This document shows, piece by piece, positions 39,052-50,374 of a stretch of 64,000 nt of DNA; position 1 is the first letter of the stretch, and each line of letters opens with the position of its first letter. The DNA is taken from positions 62,001-126,000 of the forward strand of contig JAUPFP010000040.1 in NCBI GenBank assembly GCA_036925085.1. Reading direction: 5' to 3'. Under the pieces are notes generated by a model that made no database searches, was not told where the DNA came from, and saw only the letters and a program-made list of their open reading frames with translations. The translations under genes were made by a program, and so were the position numbers. Source of the stretch: Brachycybe producta (taxonomy: Eukaryota; Arthropoda; Diplopoda; Playtdesmida; Andrognathidae).

Positions 39052-42000
39052 ATGGCTGCTTCGCTTTTAGCTCCAAGTGACTATTTGGTCATTGTGGCCA
39101 TGGTCCTGATTTCGACCGGAATCGGTTTATTCTATGGTGTTACGAAAAAGAACAAGGACAATAAGCTGTCAACTCTGGAAGATTACTTTTTGGCCGACCG
39201 TAAAATGACTCTCATTCCTTTGGCTTTTTCGTCGTTTGCAACCGGAATGGCATCTTCGACAGTTCTCGGTATTCCGACCGAGTCGTACAACTTCGGAATG
39301 ACCATCGTCTGGTGGTGTCTTTCTTCTTTTCTGATCGGTCAAGTGATCAACTTTATTTTTATTCCACTCTACCATGGAATGGGCTCGATAAATGTTTACA
39401 AGGTCTTCCTTATTTTTTTGTTCGTTAACGAAATGTTTTGGAAAAGTTTTTGAAAAGAGACGAAAATTTTTGATTTTTTTTAATCATAAAGTGTTTTAAA
39501 ATAATTTTTCGCAGTATAGTTAACAAGTTTGGCTTTTGTATTATGAGGGAGGGGTTTGGGTCTTGAAAGTTTTGAGAAAAAGTTTTTGTTTAAAAAGTTT
39601 TTGTTTAAAAAGTTTTTGTTTAAAAAGTTTTGAGAACGTTTTTTACTCTTAAAACTTTGAAGAAAGCCTATCCAATTTTAATGCACGGTATGAAAAACGT
39701 TGCTTAAAATAAAGTTAAGCTTAAACCATGATGCAAGAAAAAAAAATCTTTATAGTAAGTCTATGAAGAGTTTTTAAGTTTAGCTTTGCTTCGGCTTACG
39801 TTTGAAAATATGGACGCAAATTTGGAAAAAAATCGTTTTCGTCTAAAAATTTTTTGGAAATATTTTTAATTTTACAAAACGTTACTTAAGGTGAGGTGGA
39901 ACTTAAACAAAGCTAAACTTATAAAAAAAAAAACTTTCATATACAGTATGTACTATAGCGAGTTTTGTCTTGCGTCATGATTTAAGTTTAACTTAAAAGT
40001 GTTTATAATCAGAAAGGTTTGAAGGAAACTTTTGCATTAGCGGCCTTTACACACAGACGCTTTCGTGCACGTCCGAGAGCGTACGGTTTTCCTCGAGGTA
40101 ATTAAAAGACTGTGCATTCAATCGCGCGCGATTGATGTTTGTCACTAAAATGTAGGCACGGCACATTGTTTCATGCAAGAAAGCGTGCGATCTTATAGGC
40201 GCTCGCAAAAGAAGGGACGTGTAAACCCCGCGAAAAAAAAAGAGTGCGTGTAATTTGCACGGTTTTATTCGGAACGTGTGGTATATATTTGTTCCTTTAA
40301 TTTTTCTTTACTGTACAGAACGTGTGGTAAAGCGCGCGGTGTTAAAATCAACAAGCTCGTTTGGGATTCCTAAGTGACTGGCCACACGCTTTACGTTTAC
40401 CGTGCACTGTCTTTGCACTCGCACTCTTTTTCGCGTGAAAGCTTGCACACCGCCTATGTTTTTTTGTCGTCTGTGTTTAATGGCGGCTATTGAAGTTTTG
40501 TCACGCTGACCATTGCAAATTCTATTTTTATTTTGCATGACAGTTTTTGGAAATTCGATACAACAAGCCAACAAAGAATATCGTGACTGTGTTGACTTCG
40601 ATAAAAATGGTAAGGCTTTCTTTCCTATGGTGGCTTTTATACTAAGAATGGTTGGTTGCTCAGCTTTCAGTAAAGTATGCAAGAGACTAGAATAGTAAAT
40701 GAATGAACTAAAATTAAGTTTATTATAACAGCTTTCAAAATAAACTTTATTATTTTAAAGTTTGATGCTTTTTTTTTGCTTCAATTTGTTTGAAAAACGT
40801 CAAACTTTTAATAAAGAGTTAATTATAATTTTGTATGCTTCAAAATGAACTTTTAAAAAAGTTACTTGATATGTTTTTGAAGTAAACTTTTAATAAGTTC
40901 AATTTCAAATGATATGCTTCAAAATGGACTTTCTTATTAAAATGTTAATTTACAGTTATATCTCTCAAAATGAAATTTAATAAAAGATAATTTTAAATGC
41001 TTCAAAAATAGATAAAAAGTTAATTTTCAATTATCAAACTAAACTTTTAATATAAATTTTTTTTGTCGTGTTTCAAAATAAACTTTACAAAGGTTTCGAA
41101 GTTGTTGTTTTAAGGTGAAAAAAAAAGTTTGTAACTGTCTAAAAAGTTTATTTTGAAAATTACATGAAAATACTTTTATTCCATTCACTTACTAATCTAG
41201 TTTCTAACGTTGTTTCTAAAAAAGCTCCAGTAGCCAACATTTCTAAAGAATTAATTAATGATGTCTAGCCAATTAATATTTCTGCATCTGTAATGATGCT
41301 AACACTCATGAAATTCAATTTGATATTGTTTTCATTCAAGATAATGGTTTCAAGTAATATTGTTTATGGCACATCTACGGCACTTAACCGAGGTACAAAG
41401 TGGCATATATGTGTGTCTCGCTCGCTCTCGTCAATCGTCATCGAATGCAATCATTAATATTTGTTTTTTTTTCTCGGTTAGTCACCGAAGTTAACACTTG
41501 GTTTATCATCTTAACAATGACAGGAGCATGTGTTTTATACACTTCAATTGTGAGTGATTAATTATAATTAGTGATTAAGGTCCAAATTCAAGAAGGTCAC
41601 TTGTCAATTGATCTTCAACTTGAACCTTTAAGCACAGGGTTCGAACATGTAAAAACTCTTTTTTACTATTTTACTATTTTATGTTTGAACCTTGTTCAGA
41701 GGGTTGAAGTTCAAGTACTAAGTATTTCTCTTGAATTTGGGCCCAATTTTGATAATTGATATAGTTTATATTTGAAATTTGAAACTTAAAGCATCTTAAA
41801 CTCTGATTAATCTGCCTTTCAGATGCAAAATGACGAGAAACTTTGAAGTGCTTTAGAAACTAGAAGGGTAGCTCAATCACTTTGATTATCTGCTGATCAC
41901 GTCGATTATTTTTTAAAATAAGCTTTTTATGTCAGTTTGAAAATAACTCAACTTTTAGCTGACAATATTTTTTTTTAATTTTTGTCCTATAAAAAGTTTA

Positions 42001-45000
42001 TTTTGAAAGATATCAATGTGAAAATATTGTCAAGTGATTCAACAGCCCGTTTTAGTTTCTAAAACACTTCCTAGTTCCTCGTAATTTTGTTCCTGAAAGA
42101 CAGAAAAAAAAAAATCAGCTGTTCATAAAAAATATTAATCGTAGAGATTGTTTATTTTGTAGGGTGGCATCAAAGGGGTAATGTTGACTGACGTGTTTCA
42201 AGGAGTGGTGATGCTCGTAGCATTCGTCACGGCCATTCTTCTTGGATTTATTTACGTAGGTGGTTTCGGAGTTGTGTGGCAACGCAACTATGAGTCGGGA
42301 AGACTCGACGTCTTTGAGTAAGTGTTTATATGGTGTGCGGTCGGTGCACAGCTGTCTTGAAGCGGATTTATCAAATGTAATCCGCATTTTTTATATTTAT
42401 GATTGAAATTGTTTGCTGTTTGTGGACTTTTGACATGACTTTTGACATCGCAAACGATGCAACAAATTTGACTTTTTTTTTCTCCAGTTTTAGTATAGAC
42501 CCAACTGCGAGGCATACATTCTGGACCGGAACTGTTGGCTACTTTGTCGCGACACTCTCGATGCTTAGCACTTCGCAGTCGTTTCAGCAAAGGTTTCTTA
42601 CGGCTCCAAACATAGCAAGCGCTCGCAGGTATATCATACAACACCGAAGTGTGTGGACACTTTTTTAGAACACGAAAGATGGTTATTATTATATTAATTA
42701 TTTTTTTTTGCGATATAATTTCAGTGCAAACACATTGGGTTTTGCAATAACAGCATTTGTGCTGTTTCTTTCTCAACTTATCGGTTGCATACTCTATGCC
42801 GAATATTACGCTTGCGATCCGATACGATCGAAAGTTATAAGAAATCCGAACCAGGTAATTTGACTGTTTCGATGTGTCATTTATTGAGCATTTTGAAAAA
42901 TCCAAAATTCTTAAAAATGAAAGTGAATTTTTTTTTTTCTAGCTCGTGCCCGCTTTGATTATGAAGGTGACTGGAGAGTATCCTTTTTTACCGGGACTTT
43001 TCTTTGCTGGTTTGTTGGCAGCAAGTTTAAGGTAATGAGAGCTCACGGTCGAGAACGCTTAAAACTCAAAAGCATTGAAAGCATTTTGATACAAAGGATG
43101 TTTCTTTTAAATTAAGTGCTTACACGTTTTAATAATCTAAAAACACGAAAGATATTTTCAATCCGTTCCAGAAATGATTTCCTTTTAACAAGAAAGCTTA
43201 ATGTTTCTATTTTTAGTACTCTGTCATCAATGTTCAACTCTATACCGGCCGTAGTGTTTGAGAGCCTCGTTCAGCCTTTGAGGCCAAACATGTCATCAAG
43301 AGTATCCAGTATCGTTTGGAAACTTTTATGTATGAGATTTTTTGTGCATATCGATGAGTTGTACCTTTGAGGTGGCTGAATAGATATATCTACGGTATTT
43401 TGTTTTTGTCTCTCTGGATGGCGCGCGCGCGCGCCTCCGGGGGTCATTATCAGGAGAAACATTACGAAAAAATCCAAAGTGTTTTAGAAACTTGAATAGT
43501 TGGTGATAATGCTAAAAGTTTTTTCATGATGATATTTTTCAAAATGAACTTTTTATGACAGTTTGGAAAAGGCAAAAATAGTTTTTCAATGAAATGTCAA
43601 TGGAAAAACCAAAAAAATTGGTCATTTTCAAAGTGGAACTACAAAATGTTCAAAATGTATTGCCATGAAAAATATTTTAGCATAATCTTTTAGCATTCTA
43701 GTTTTGAAAACAATTTAAATTTTTTTTGTTGTGTTGTTTTTATAAAAGTTTGCTTGACGTTTTTGTGTACAAATTTTCCAAAAAAAAAAAACGTTAATGA
43801 AGCATAGCAATTAGTCATTGCAATTGCGCCTTTCGGGGAGATAAAAGCAAAACAAATATCTATTCAGCCACCTTAAGTTAAACTTCAAATTTGATTTTTT
43901 TTTATTGTAGCCGTGCTCATGGGCATGCTGACCGTCGTGTGTATATTGTTTACGAGGAATTTTCCCAACGTGCAACAGGTGAAGAAAATATTTCCCAATT
44001 TTTAAACTTTTGCAAACCTTTGAAATTGCAGTAAAACCCGTTAGTTCGCAAAGTTAGATATTTGAAGCAAGAAATATTCATATGAAGATTAGTTTGAAAA
44101 TTATTTGTTTATGGCAATGTCAAATTTTTCTATTTTCGTTTTTCGCATAAAAGTTTGGCAAAAATGCAAAAAAAGCGGGCAAAAATTTTAAGTTTGGCCA
44201 TTTTCATCCTTCCGAAAGAAGAAGTGATTCAGTTCCTCGTCTAGTTTCAAAAATTCGTTTATTTTTTTTTTATTATTATTGCTCTGCATTTCAGAAGCAA
44301 CAAATCAGAATGAATTATAATCAAATATTTTTTTCTTAAAATTCTAAGCAAAAAGCTCGAGTGTATTATGTTTCACTTTTTATTTGCAGGCCTTGGTTAG
44401 TTTGTCAGCAACTTTAGATCCGTCGGTGTTGATGGTGATTCTCTTTGGACTCATCTTTCCACAAGCGAATTTTAAAGTATAAGAAAGAAATTTTTTGCTT
44501 GTTTTAATAACACAAATTCAAGAAAAGAAAATTTGGCATTTATTAACCTATAACTAACTCTCTGTGTAGGGATTTTTTTTTAATGTCCCTGATCCCTGAT
44601 CAGAGGGTTCAGGTTTTAAGTTCAAATGCCAACTTTTGTTTGTGAATTTGGGGCGAAATATTTTGTATGTTAATGTACGGTATGTTTCTATCACTCCTTT
44701 TAAGGCTGCAATGTTGGCTTTTCTTTCTGGCATTGCGGTCAGTTCGTGGACAGTCGCAGGTGGACTCTTGGTTCGACCACCGATGAAAACAAAGCCGTTG
44801 TCTATCGATGGATGTTTAGCCCAAAATGCGACACTTTCCTCCGAAATAGTTTCGACAGTCTCACCATTGTGAGCGTAATTATTGAAAGTTTGAAAGAAAC
44901 TAGAGAATACAAGAAGTTTATTTTGAAACAATTTTTATCATAAAATAAACTATGTTTCATGTATTTTTTATTATATTAAGTATTTAATGAAATGTTTTTT

Positions 45001-46039
45001 GATTTTTATAAAGGGTCGACTATTTTCCTCTTTACTCCGTTTCGTATCTCTGGGTATCTGTGATTGGATTTGCTGTTTTTAGTACGATGTTCTTCGTATT
45101 GTCACACTTATTTGGTGAGCAAAATACATTTTTTTTTAAACTGAAAACGTTTTTTGAACAGTAGTTACTCAGGTTTCAGGATCGTTATTGAGAAAAAAAT
45201 TTGAAGAGTTACTGAGATGCTTTATGAACAGCTGATTTTCGAACTCTCTGATAATTATTATGTCTTTCAGAAGAACAAAATTAAGAGAAACTAGAAAGTG
45301 TTTTGTAAACTAGAAAGGTAAATCAATCGAGTATTTTCGTATTGTTGTCTTTCAAAATAAACTTTTTAAAAAGCTTATTTTGAAAGATATCAACATGAAA
45401 ATAGCCTTAATACTCATTCTAGTTTTTCTGAATTTTGCTCTTGAAAGAATAATCACGAGTTCGAAAGTCTGCCGTTCTTAAAGCGCCTTAAGCGATTAAT
45501 TTACTTTTCTAGTTTCTAAATAAGTTTAAAAAATTCTTCTTGATGTTGCTTTAGAAACGCAGAATAACCAGAATTCAAACTGATTGAAAAGTACCTCTAA
45601 TACTCTTGGCACACGGTCTGCGCACCACGTTTTGATCACTTTTGAACGTCGTGTCGTCGCCAAAACCGACCACTTCCGAGTCCACTGCGGTGGACTATAT
45701 GGATCGACTCATTTGAACCACATTCCAACCACCGCAGTGGACTCGGAAGTGGTCGATTTTGGCGACAATCCGACTTAATTTTATAGTCTAAAAGTGGCCA
45801 AAACGTGGGATCAGGATGTATGCCAAAGACCTGAATTACAATGTTTTTTTTTTTATATTTTGTTTGCGTTTTTTTAAGAGAAAGATCGGAAAAGATCAGA
45901 CGTCGTTGCCGTTATACCGAAAGCGTTAAAGAACTTTCATCATAGTTTGTCAAAACCGATGAGGAAGTTCTTTTTGTGCGATGTTTACGACAATGAAGTT
46001 GATGTCAAAGTAGACAGCAATTTGGACACTTTCTTATAA
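39052..46039 (+). CDS. SLC5-family sodium:solute symporter, gene B (14 exons, 581 aa)
   Basis: Exons: 39052-39402, 40544-40609, 41341-41392, 41482-41549, 42163-42317, 42488-42628, 42725-42854, 42943-43031, 43217-43329, 43911-43978, 44390-44476, 44705-44868, 45014-45114, 45879-46039. They sum to 1746 nt in one open frame, with GT-AG introns of 88-1141 bp. The protein resembles the monocarboxylate/multivitamin branch of SLC5 (SLC5A8/SLC5A6-like). DYLVIVAMVLISTGIGLFYG is the first helix. IPTESYNFG (residues 74-82) follows the first substrate-site helix. GGIKGV is at 180-185 and RHTFWT lies after the next loop. LSTLSS (350-355) matches the sodium-site Ser/Thr segment of the family, and FPQANFK is near 434-440. 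A sequon NAT is at 481-483 in the extracellular loop after DGC. The tail has NFHHSLSK and RKFFLCDVYD. The ATG is preceded by a probable 5'-UTR splice acceptor. The canonical YAPALAL helix motif reads YGTSTAL. The transported solute cannot be deduced. Confidence 0.93.
39581..39632. repeat. 15-bp tandem repeat in gene B intron 1
   Basis: Three consecutive copies of agtttttgtttaaaa starting at 39581, 39596 and 39611, plus a partial fourth. Simple local duplication. Confidence 0.8.
40040..40487. mobile_element. MITE in gene B intron 1
   Basis: About 448 bp, much more GC-rich than the surrounding intron, with imperfect terminal inverted repeats: GCGGCCTTTACACACAGACG at the left end, and the complement of GCCGCCATTAAACACAGACG at the right end. 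A TA dinucleotide adjoins both ends, so a Tc1/mariner-type target duplication is possible. The interior has many short palindromic pieces (cgcgcgcg, gcgtgcg) and no transposase. It ends 56 bp before exon 2. Confidence 0.6.
41579..41743. mobile_element. Foldback element (AAATTCAAG family) in gene B intron 4
   Basis: The left end GGTCCAAATTCAAGA is the near-perfect complement of the right end TCTTGAATTTGGGCC. Inside, tcaacttgaacc and gggttgaagttcaag form a second inverted pair. Related copies lie at 32725-32872 and 44511-44653. Confidence 0.6.
41834..42081. mobile_element. M1 foldback element in gene B intron 4
   Basis: The left arm reads gagaaactttgaagtg, tttagaaactagaag and gtagctcaatcac; the right arm is its imperfect complement (gtgattcaac, tagtttctaaaacacttc, tagttcctcg). 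The arms surround an AT-rich centre with aaaaagtttattttgaaag. It belongs to a family also found at 45264-45447, 46265-46530, 47460-47590, 58695-59048 and 59823-59935. Confidence 0.7.
43370..43874. mobile_element. M2 foldback element in gene B intron 9
   Basis: The outer inverted repeats are AGGTGGCTGAATAGATAT at the left and ATATCTATTCAGCCACCT at the right. Inner arms carry gtgttttagaaacttgaa on one side and ttctagttttgaaaacaa on the other, with aaactttttatgacagtttg near the centre. The family has further copies at 51499-51964, 53200-53670, 57261-57653 and 62690-63509. The shared inner phrase links it to M1. No coding capacity. Confidence 0.75.
44511..44653. mobile_element. Foldback element (AAATTCAAG family) in gene B intron 11
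   Basis: The left end cacaaattcaag and the right end gtgaatttgggg are inverted. Inner words tttggcattt and aaatgccaa are also inverted. It lies directly upstream of exon 12, as does the degraded copy in gene A. Confidence 0.55.
45264..45447. mobile_element. M1 foldback element in gene B intron 13
   Basis: The left end ctttcagaagaacaaaatta is inverted relative to tgaattttgctcttgaaag at the right end. The interior matches M1: agaaactagaaagtgttttg, tttttaaaaagcttattttg, gatatcaacatgaaaatag, cattctagtttt. Confidence 0.65.
45605..45828. mobile_element. GC-rich foldback element in gene B intron 13
   Basis: A central inverted repeat has arms of about 39 bp with two mismatches: the left arm contains gaccacttccgagtccactg and the right arm cagtggactcggaagtggtc. 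Outer arms CTTGGCACACGG and tgtatgccaaag, and ccacgttttg and caaaacgtgg, are also inverted. It is non-coding and is transcribed within gene B, where it could form a strong RNA hairpin. Confidence 0.75.
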
Positions 46040-46264
46040 AGTATTGGACGTTTGCGCTATTCGTAAACTTGTGCACCACAATTAGGCCGGTGTAACACGG
46101 ACCGCTCTGCGGTGCTACAAAGTGGCTGACGCGGCCAGACAAGCACCATTGAAAACAATAGTTTGCTGTCAGTGTGGATCACTGGTATAACCTTGATCAC
46201 AACTTACCAAGAAAGATAAAGTGTAAACGCCTCTCGAACTCTTGATTATAGACCCCTACGATGT

Positions 46265-46530
46265 CTTGCATGTGCAAAATGAAGAGAAACTTGAACGTGT
46301 TTTAGAAACTAGAAGGGTAGCTCAATCACTTAAGGGTATTTTCATCTTGACATCTTTTAAAATAAGCTTTTTATGAGAGTTTGAAAATCACCCAACCGTA
46401 AGCAGGTTTAATTAAATTTAATTTATCAAAAATATATTTTTGAAAAATATCAACATGAAATTACCCTTAAGGGATTGAGCTACTCTTCCAGTTTATAAAC
46501 TAGTTTGTAGTTTCTCTTAGTTTCGCCAAA
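46265..46530. mobile_element. M1 foldback element downstream of gene B
   Basis: The best preserved M1 copy. The left arm (agagaaacttgaacg, tgttttagaaactagaag, ggtagctcaatcacttaagg, gtattttcatcttgacatc) is complementary, imperfectly, to the right arm (gatatcaacatgaaatt style text, acccttaagggattgagct, actcttccagtttataaact, gtagtttctctta). The arms are about 80 bp each, with an AT-rich centre. Confidence 0.75.
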
Positions 46531-46718
46531 AAATCTATTTAATAAATACCTATTATTAAAAAAAAATAAACTTCATAATTAGTTAGAAAACTGACGAATT
46601 TTTTCTAAATAATAAATTTCAAAATATTGTCAAAAAAAAACCGTCACCAGAGTTAACTAATATTTGTTTTTTCTAGAAGATAAAAATTAAAATAATTACT
46701 GGTTAAATAATTTGTTTT

Positions 46719-46817
46719 CTTTCCTTTACACATAAATTATTCAAGTTGTCTGGAACTAACTATATTAACTATATAGTTAGTTCCAGACAACTTGAATAAT
46801 TTATGTGTAAAGGAAAG
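46719..46817. repeat. Perfect palindrome, 47-bp arms with 5-bp loop
   Basis: 46719-46765 and 46771-46817 are exact reverse complements (ends ctttcctttacac and gtgtaaaggaaag), separated only by taact. No similar text was seen elsewhere in the window. A perfect hairpin of this size is either very young or an artefact. Confidence 0.95.
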
Positions 46818-47459
46818 TCTCGTTTTGCAAAATATGTAAATCAATTTTTTTTAAAAAAATAGAATTATAATTCTGATTTTTCTGCTTTTCAAACAACATT
46901 TTGAAGAATTTAAAGGTGTTTTAGTATCTAGAAGACGGAAATGTATTACTAAAGGAAATCTTTATACCGACTTATTTTAAAATTAAACTTTTTTTTGACA
47001 ATTTAAAATATTTTATTTTCGCTTTACAAAAAAAAAAGAAGTAGAAAAATAGTTTTGTGATAATGTTTTGAAAATGCATAAAATTTATTAATTTTAATAA
47101 AACTGCCACAAAAAGTTTATTTTTTGAAAATATTAATATGCAAGCTTTTAAAAGATTAAAAAATTCAAACTTTTGTTATAGAAACTGAAATGGTAGAGGA
47201 ATTTTCTAAAAGTAAATTTACGCTCGTATTATATCTTTAAAAAATAATAAAAGTTTGATGAATTTTCGATTTGATCATTGAATATATATTTTCAAATATT
47301 TTGTGTAAATTGAAAAATTGAGAACTTTGAAATTTCTATTTTTTTTTCTTCCAGTGAGTTTTTAATTAAATTCTAGTTATAAGGTTTGATATCTTTCAAA
47401 AGAAACTTTTTATAGACTAAAATTAAAATATATTATCCGCATAAGGTTGGATCACATTT

Positions 47460-47590
47460 CAAACAGACATAAAAGGCTTATTTTAAAAGATATCAACAGA
47501 AAAAAAATACCATTAAGTGATTGAGCTACCATTCTAGTTTCTAAAACACATTGAAGTTTCTCGTATTTTTTCTTCTAAAGGATAGAATAA
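47460..47590. mobile_element. M1 element, right half
   Basis: Contains ggcttattttaaaagatatc, aagtgattgagctaccattc, tagtttctaaaacacattg and aagtttctcg, the right arm of M1. The matching left arm is very degraded or missing. Confidence 0.5.
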
Positions 47591-47684
47591 CCAGAGTTCA
47601 ATGGACGCACAACGATTTTTTTTTCTAAATGTTTCAGTTTCTCTTCTAGTTTTTCAAAAACTTTCCCATTTTTAGACATTTTTC

Positions 47685-47841
47685 GCACAAACCACTTTTA
47701 GTGGTCGAGATTTGACTACAAAGTGTAGTCTTCTTGTCGCAGAAACAGACCTGACTGTTGAATAAATTGTAAAAAAAAAGTCGACTAGAGTGGTTGGTTT
47801 TAGCGACAACTACGAACTAGACCACGATAAGTGGCCAGTGC
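47685..47841. mobile_element. Foldback element, imperfect
   Basis: The left part, gcacaaaccacttttagtgg followed by tcgag, is imperfectly inverted relative to the right part, ctagaccacgataagtggcc followed by agtgc. Inner pieces cttgtcgcag and ttagcgacaa are partly inverted. No coding content. Confidence 0.4.
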
Positions 47842-49779
47842 AATAATTGTCGACAAATTCTAATGACCTTTAGACGTCTAATAAACCAACTAATGACCCG
47901 AGGAATTTCTTGCCTTACAGAAGATGAAACGTTTTTTTTTTTTGTAATTTATGTTAATAACATTTAAGTGTTTGTAATTTATATGATCTATGTTATAATT
48001 AACTCTGATTAAGAAATAGTTAACCAGGATAAATTCAAGAATAGTACATAGGTTATTAATTTTTCCATATGTTTCAGACACATTTATCATTTTTTTGTTT
48101 GTGTGTTTTTTAACTATATTTAATATAAAATTCATTTTCGAAGCCGTCATTTGGTTTTGTGGACTTTACGAAAGCTTCTTGTTTTAAAATACTCACTTTT
48201 AAGCTGTGCTACTATATATGCCACATTACCATCACGGTTAAAGCTGGTTAAAACTGTAACACAGTCTACATTTGGTGTGTTTTCGTGCTTTGAATTAGAA
48301 TTCGAAGCACATAAACAGTTCATTAAAATATAATAAATTTAAATAAGGTGCCTGATGCAGCTGTCACTTCTTACATAAAAATAGGAAGAAAAGAAGAAAA
48401 AAAAACCTAAGGTGGAGGATCTCATTAGTAAATTTTCTCACAAAAATTCACAAATTGGATGAATATTTTTAGATGCCAATATTTAAGATTCTACAAATGT
48501 CATTACATGAATTGTATTTTGAAGGATTTTTTTTCATAATGATAAGAAATAACGAATTTTTTTTATGTTGCTTTTAAAAATTTGATAAAAGTTTCTGACT
48601 TGCAGAAACGGGCTGACTGCAGAAAAAAGTGTTATGAAAAACTTAACCATAATAGAAAATAAACTTAAGTTAAAAAAATAATTGAATTATGTGAAATGTC
48701 TCCACCTTAATTTAAATGATTTCCGTAATCTATACATCAGTATGTGACACAGTCTTATTTTTTTTAATTTAATAAATATCTCAGAAATAATAAAAACTAC
48801 ATATTTGAAACTTATGATAGTTGTTAATAACGTATCAAATTGTAGTTATTGAGCAGAAAATAAAATAAATTAGTAGATAATTACTAAATTTATGGTTTCA
48901 AAATAAAAGGTTTAAAGTTGTTTTCCGAATGGGGTTCCGCAAAGGGAAAGGAGTAAGGGTTCCGTCAGAAAATTAAAAAAAAATGTTATTAAATTTCACA
49001 CTAATAAATGTATGATCAATTATAAATTTATAATAGTTTCTTAAAATAATTTAAGTTTTAATTTAAATAGTCACAGCATGTCCATCTTCAGACATTCCAA
49101 CACAACTTAAAAATTAAATGACACACGCATATTATTCATTAAAAGTGAATTTGATATCCTAAATTATCATTTTTATTTATCTCTACTTTTTCTGACAAAA
49201 CATACTGAATTGTGTATAAGTGCTACTGGAGTTCCGTAATATTTTAAAGATTATAAAAGGGTCCATAGTCAAATTCGAAAACACTGGACTTGTTTCATAC
49301 AGAAAAAAAAAATTACAAATTTTTAAAATCAGAATTTTTAAAAATGAGTAACTTTTGAATTTTTTTACAAATTAGTTTCAGCTTTTTTGACAAGTTCATA
49401 AGGATATTTTTGTTACTAATCAACTGAGGTTTTGAGGGAAAAGTAGTCTTAATGATTTTTTAAATCAAAGCTAGTGCTATAAACTCATTAACTTTTACAT
49501 GAACATTCCTATCTAAAGTTTATGAGTTTAGCACTAGTTTTAATGTAGCTATCATTGAGAAATACTGTACGATCCTTAGACCTTTAGTTTATCTGGGGGG
49601 GGTGTGTCACTCTTTTTACTTTGATTTTGTTTAAATCGTAGATAAAAATTTAATAATTGAGTTATTAAAATTTTAACAAATTTATTATCAAGTTAATTAT
49701 TATAAATTTAAAATTTTAAAAGGTTTCAACCTTACAATATTGTAAGCCTCAGTTTTTAATGATCAACACCGTTTTTTTT

Positions 49780-50035
49780 TTTAAGTATTTACAAATTTGT
49801 TTTATATTTTGTACAACTACATTTTTTGAGATGTTGCTAACAATCAACTGAAGTTTGACATGTTGCTAATAATTAACCGAAATTTTGACAGTGTTGCTAA
49901 CAGTCAGCTAAACTTTGACATATGTTGCTAATAATCAATTGAAGTTTGACATATGTTGCTAACATATTAACTGAAGTTTGGGATGTTTAGCATTTAGTTT
50001 CTAACATAGTCAGTCTTAAACGATTTAAATGCACC
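49780..50035. repeat. Dispersed repeat (copy 2 of 3) with internal minisatellite
   Basis: Similar to 36600-36780 and 54650-54840 in its flanks (acaaatttgtttt, aactacatttt, tcttaaacgattt). Inside, atgttgctaacaatcaactg followed by aagtttgac is repeated about five times, starting at 49831, 49860, 49891, 49922 and 49953, a 29-31 bp period. The other two copies have the phrase once, so the amplification is specific to this copy. Confidence 0.6.
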
Positions 50036-50374
50036 ATAATAACTTAGGTAATAAAATTGTATCATCATTGGAGCGGTTTTTTTCTTCTTCTTCTTCTGTA
50101 ATATTTGTATAATTTATGAATGTATATTTTTTTTTGTATTATTTAAGCTAAAAAGTCATTTAACACAAAATCAAGGACAATGTGTTGTGATGGTTATTAA
50201 TCATGGACAAAAATCAGTAATCAGTTAGTTTGGAGAGAAAAAAAGAAACCCTCGAAATAGTTCTTAACAGTATTTTTTAAAAAAATAAACGAACCACTTT
50301 CGATTCTTAACATTATTTTTCAGTGTGGCATTTGTGGAAGCTGCTGTTGCAAAGATCTATACCAGAGAGTAACC

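Larger units (their letters stand above)
46040..50374. other. Intergenic region between genes B and C
   Basis: 4.3 kb without a recognisable gene. It holds M1 copies (46265-46530, 47460-47590), a perfect long palindrome (46719-46817), a foldback element (47685-47841), a more diverged M1-like stretch near 46910-47210, and a dispersed repeat with internal minisatellite (49780-50035). An AATAAA at 46541-46546 lies about 500 bp past the gene B stop and could be its polyadenylation signal, although an M1 element intervenes. Just before gene C, ttatttttcag ends at 50323, a probable 5'-UTR splice acceptor 51 bp from the ATG. The remaining AT-rich stretches (48150-49780) show nothing I can name. Confidence 0.5.

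Noticed and set aside
40308..40682. Minus-strand open frame in gene B intron 1
   Set aside because: Covers part of a MITE and the antisense of exon 2; no family resemblance.
42288..42905. 205-codon minus-strand open frame
   Set aside because: Lies antisense over exons 6 and 7 of gene B and their introns; the sense exons have splice signals and family motifs.
47890..48150. 86-codon minus-strand open frame between genes B and C
   Set aside because: Composition is that of AT-rich DNA (Asn, Ile, Lys, Tyr), with no recognisable motif.
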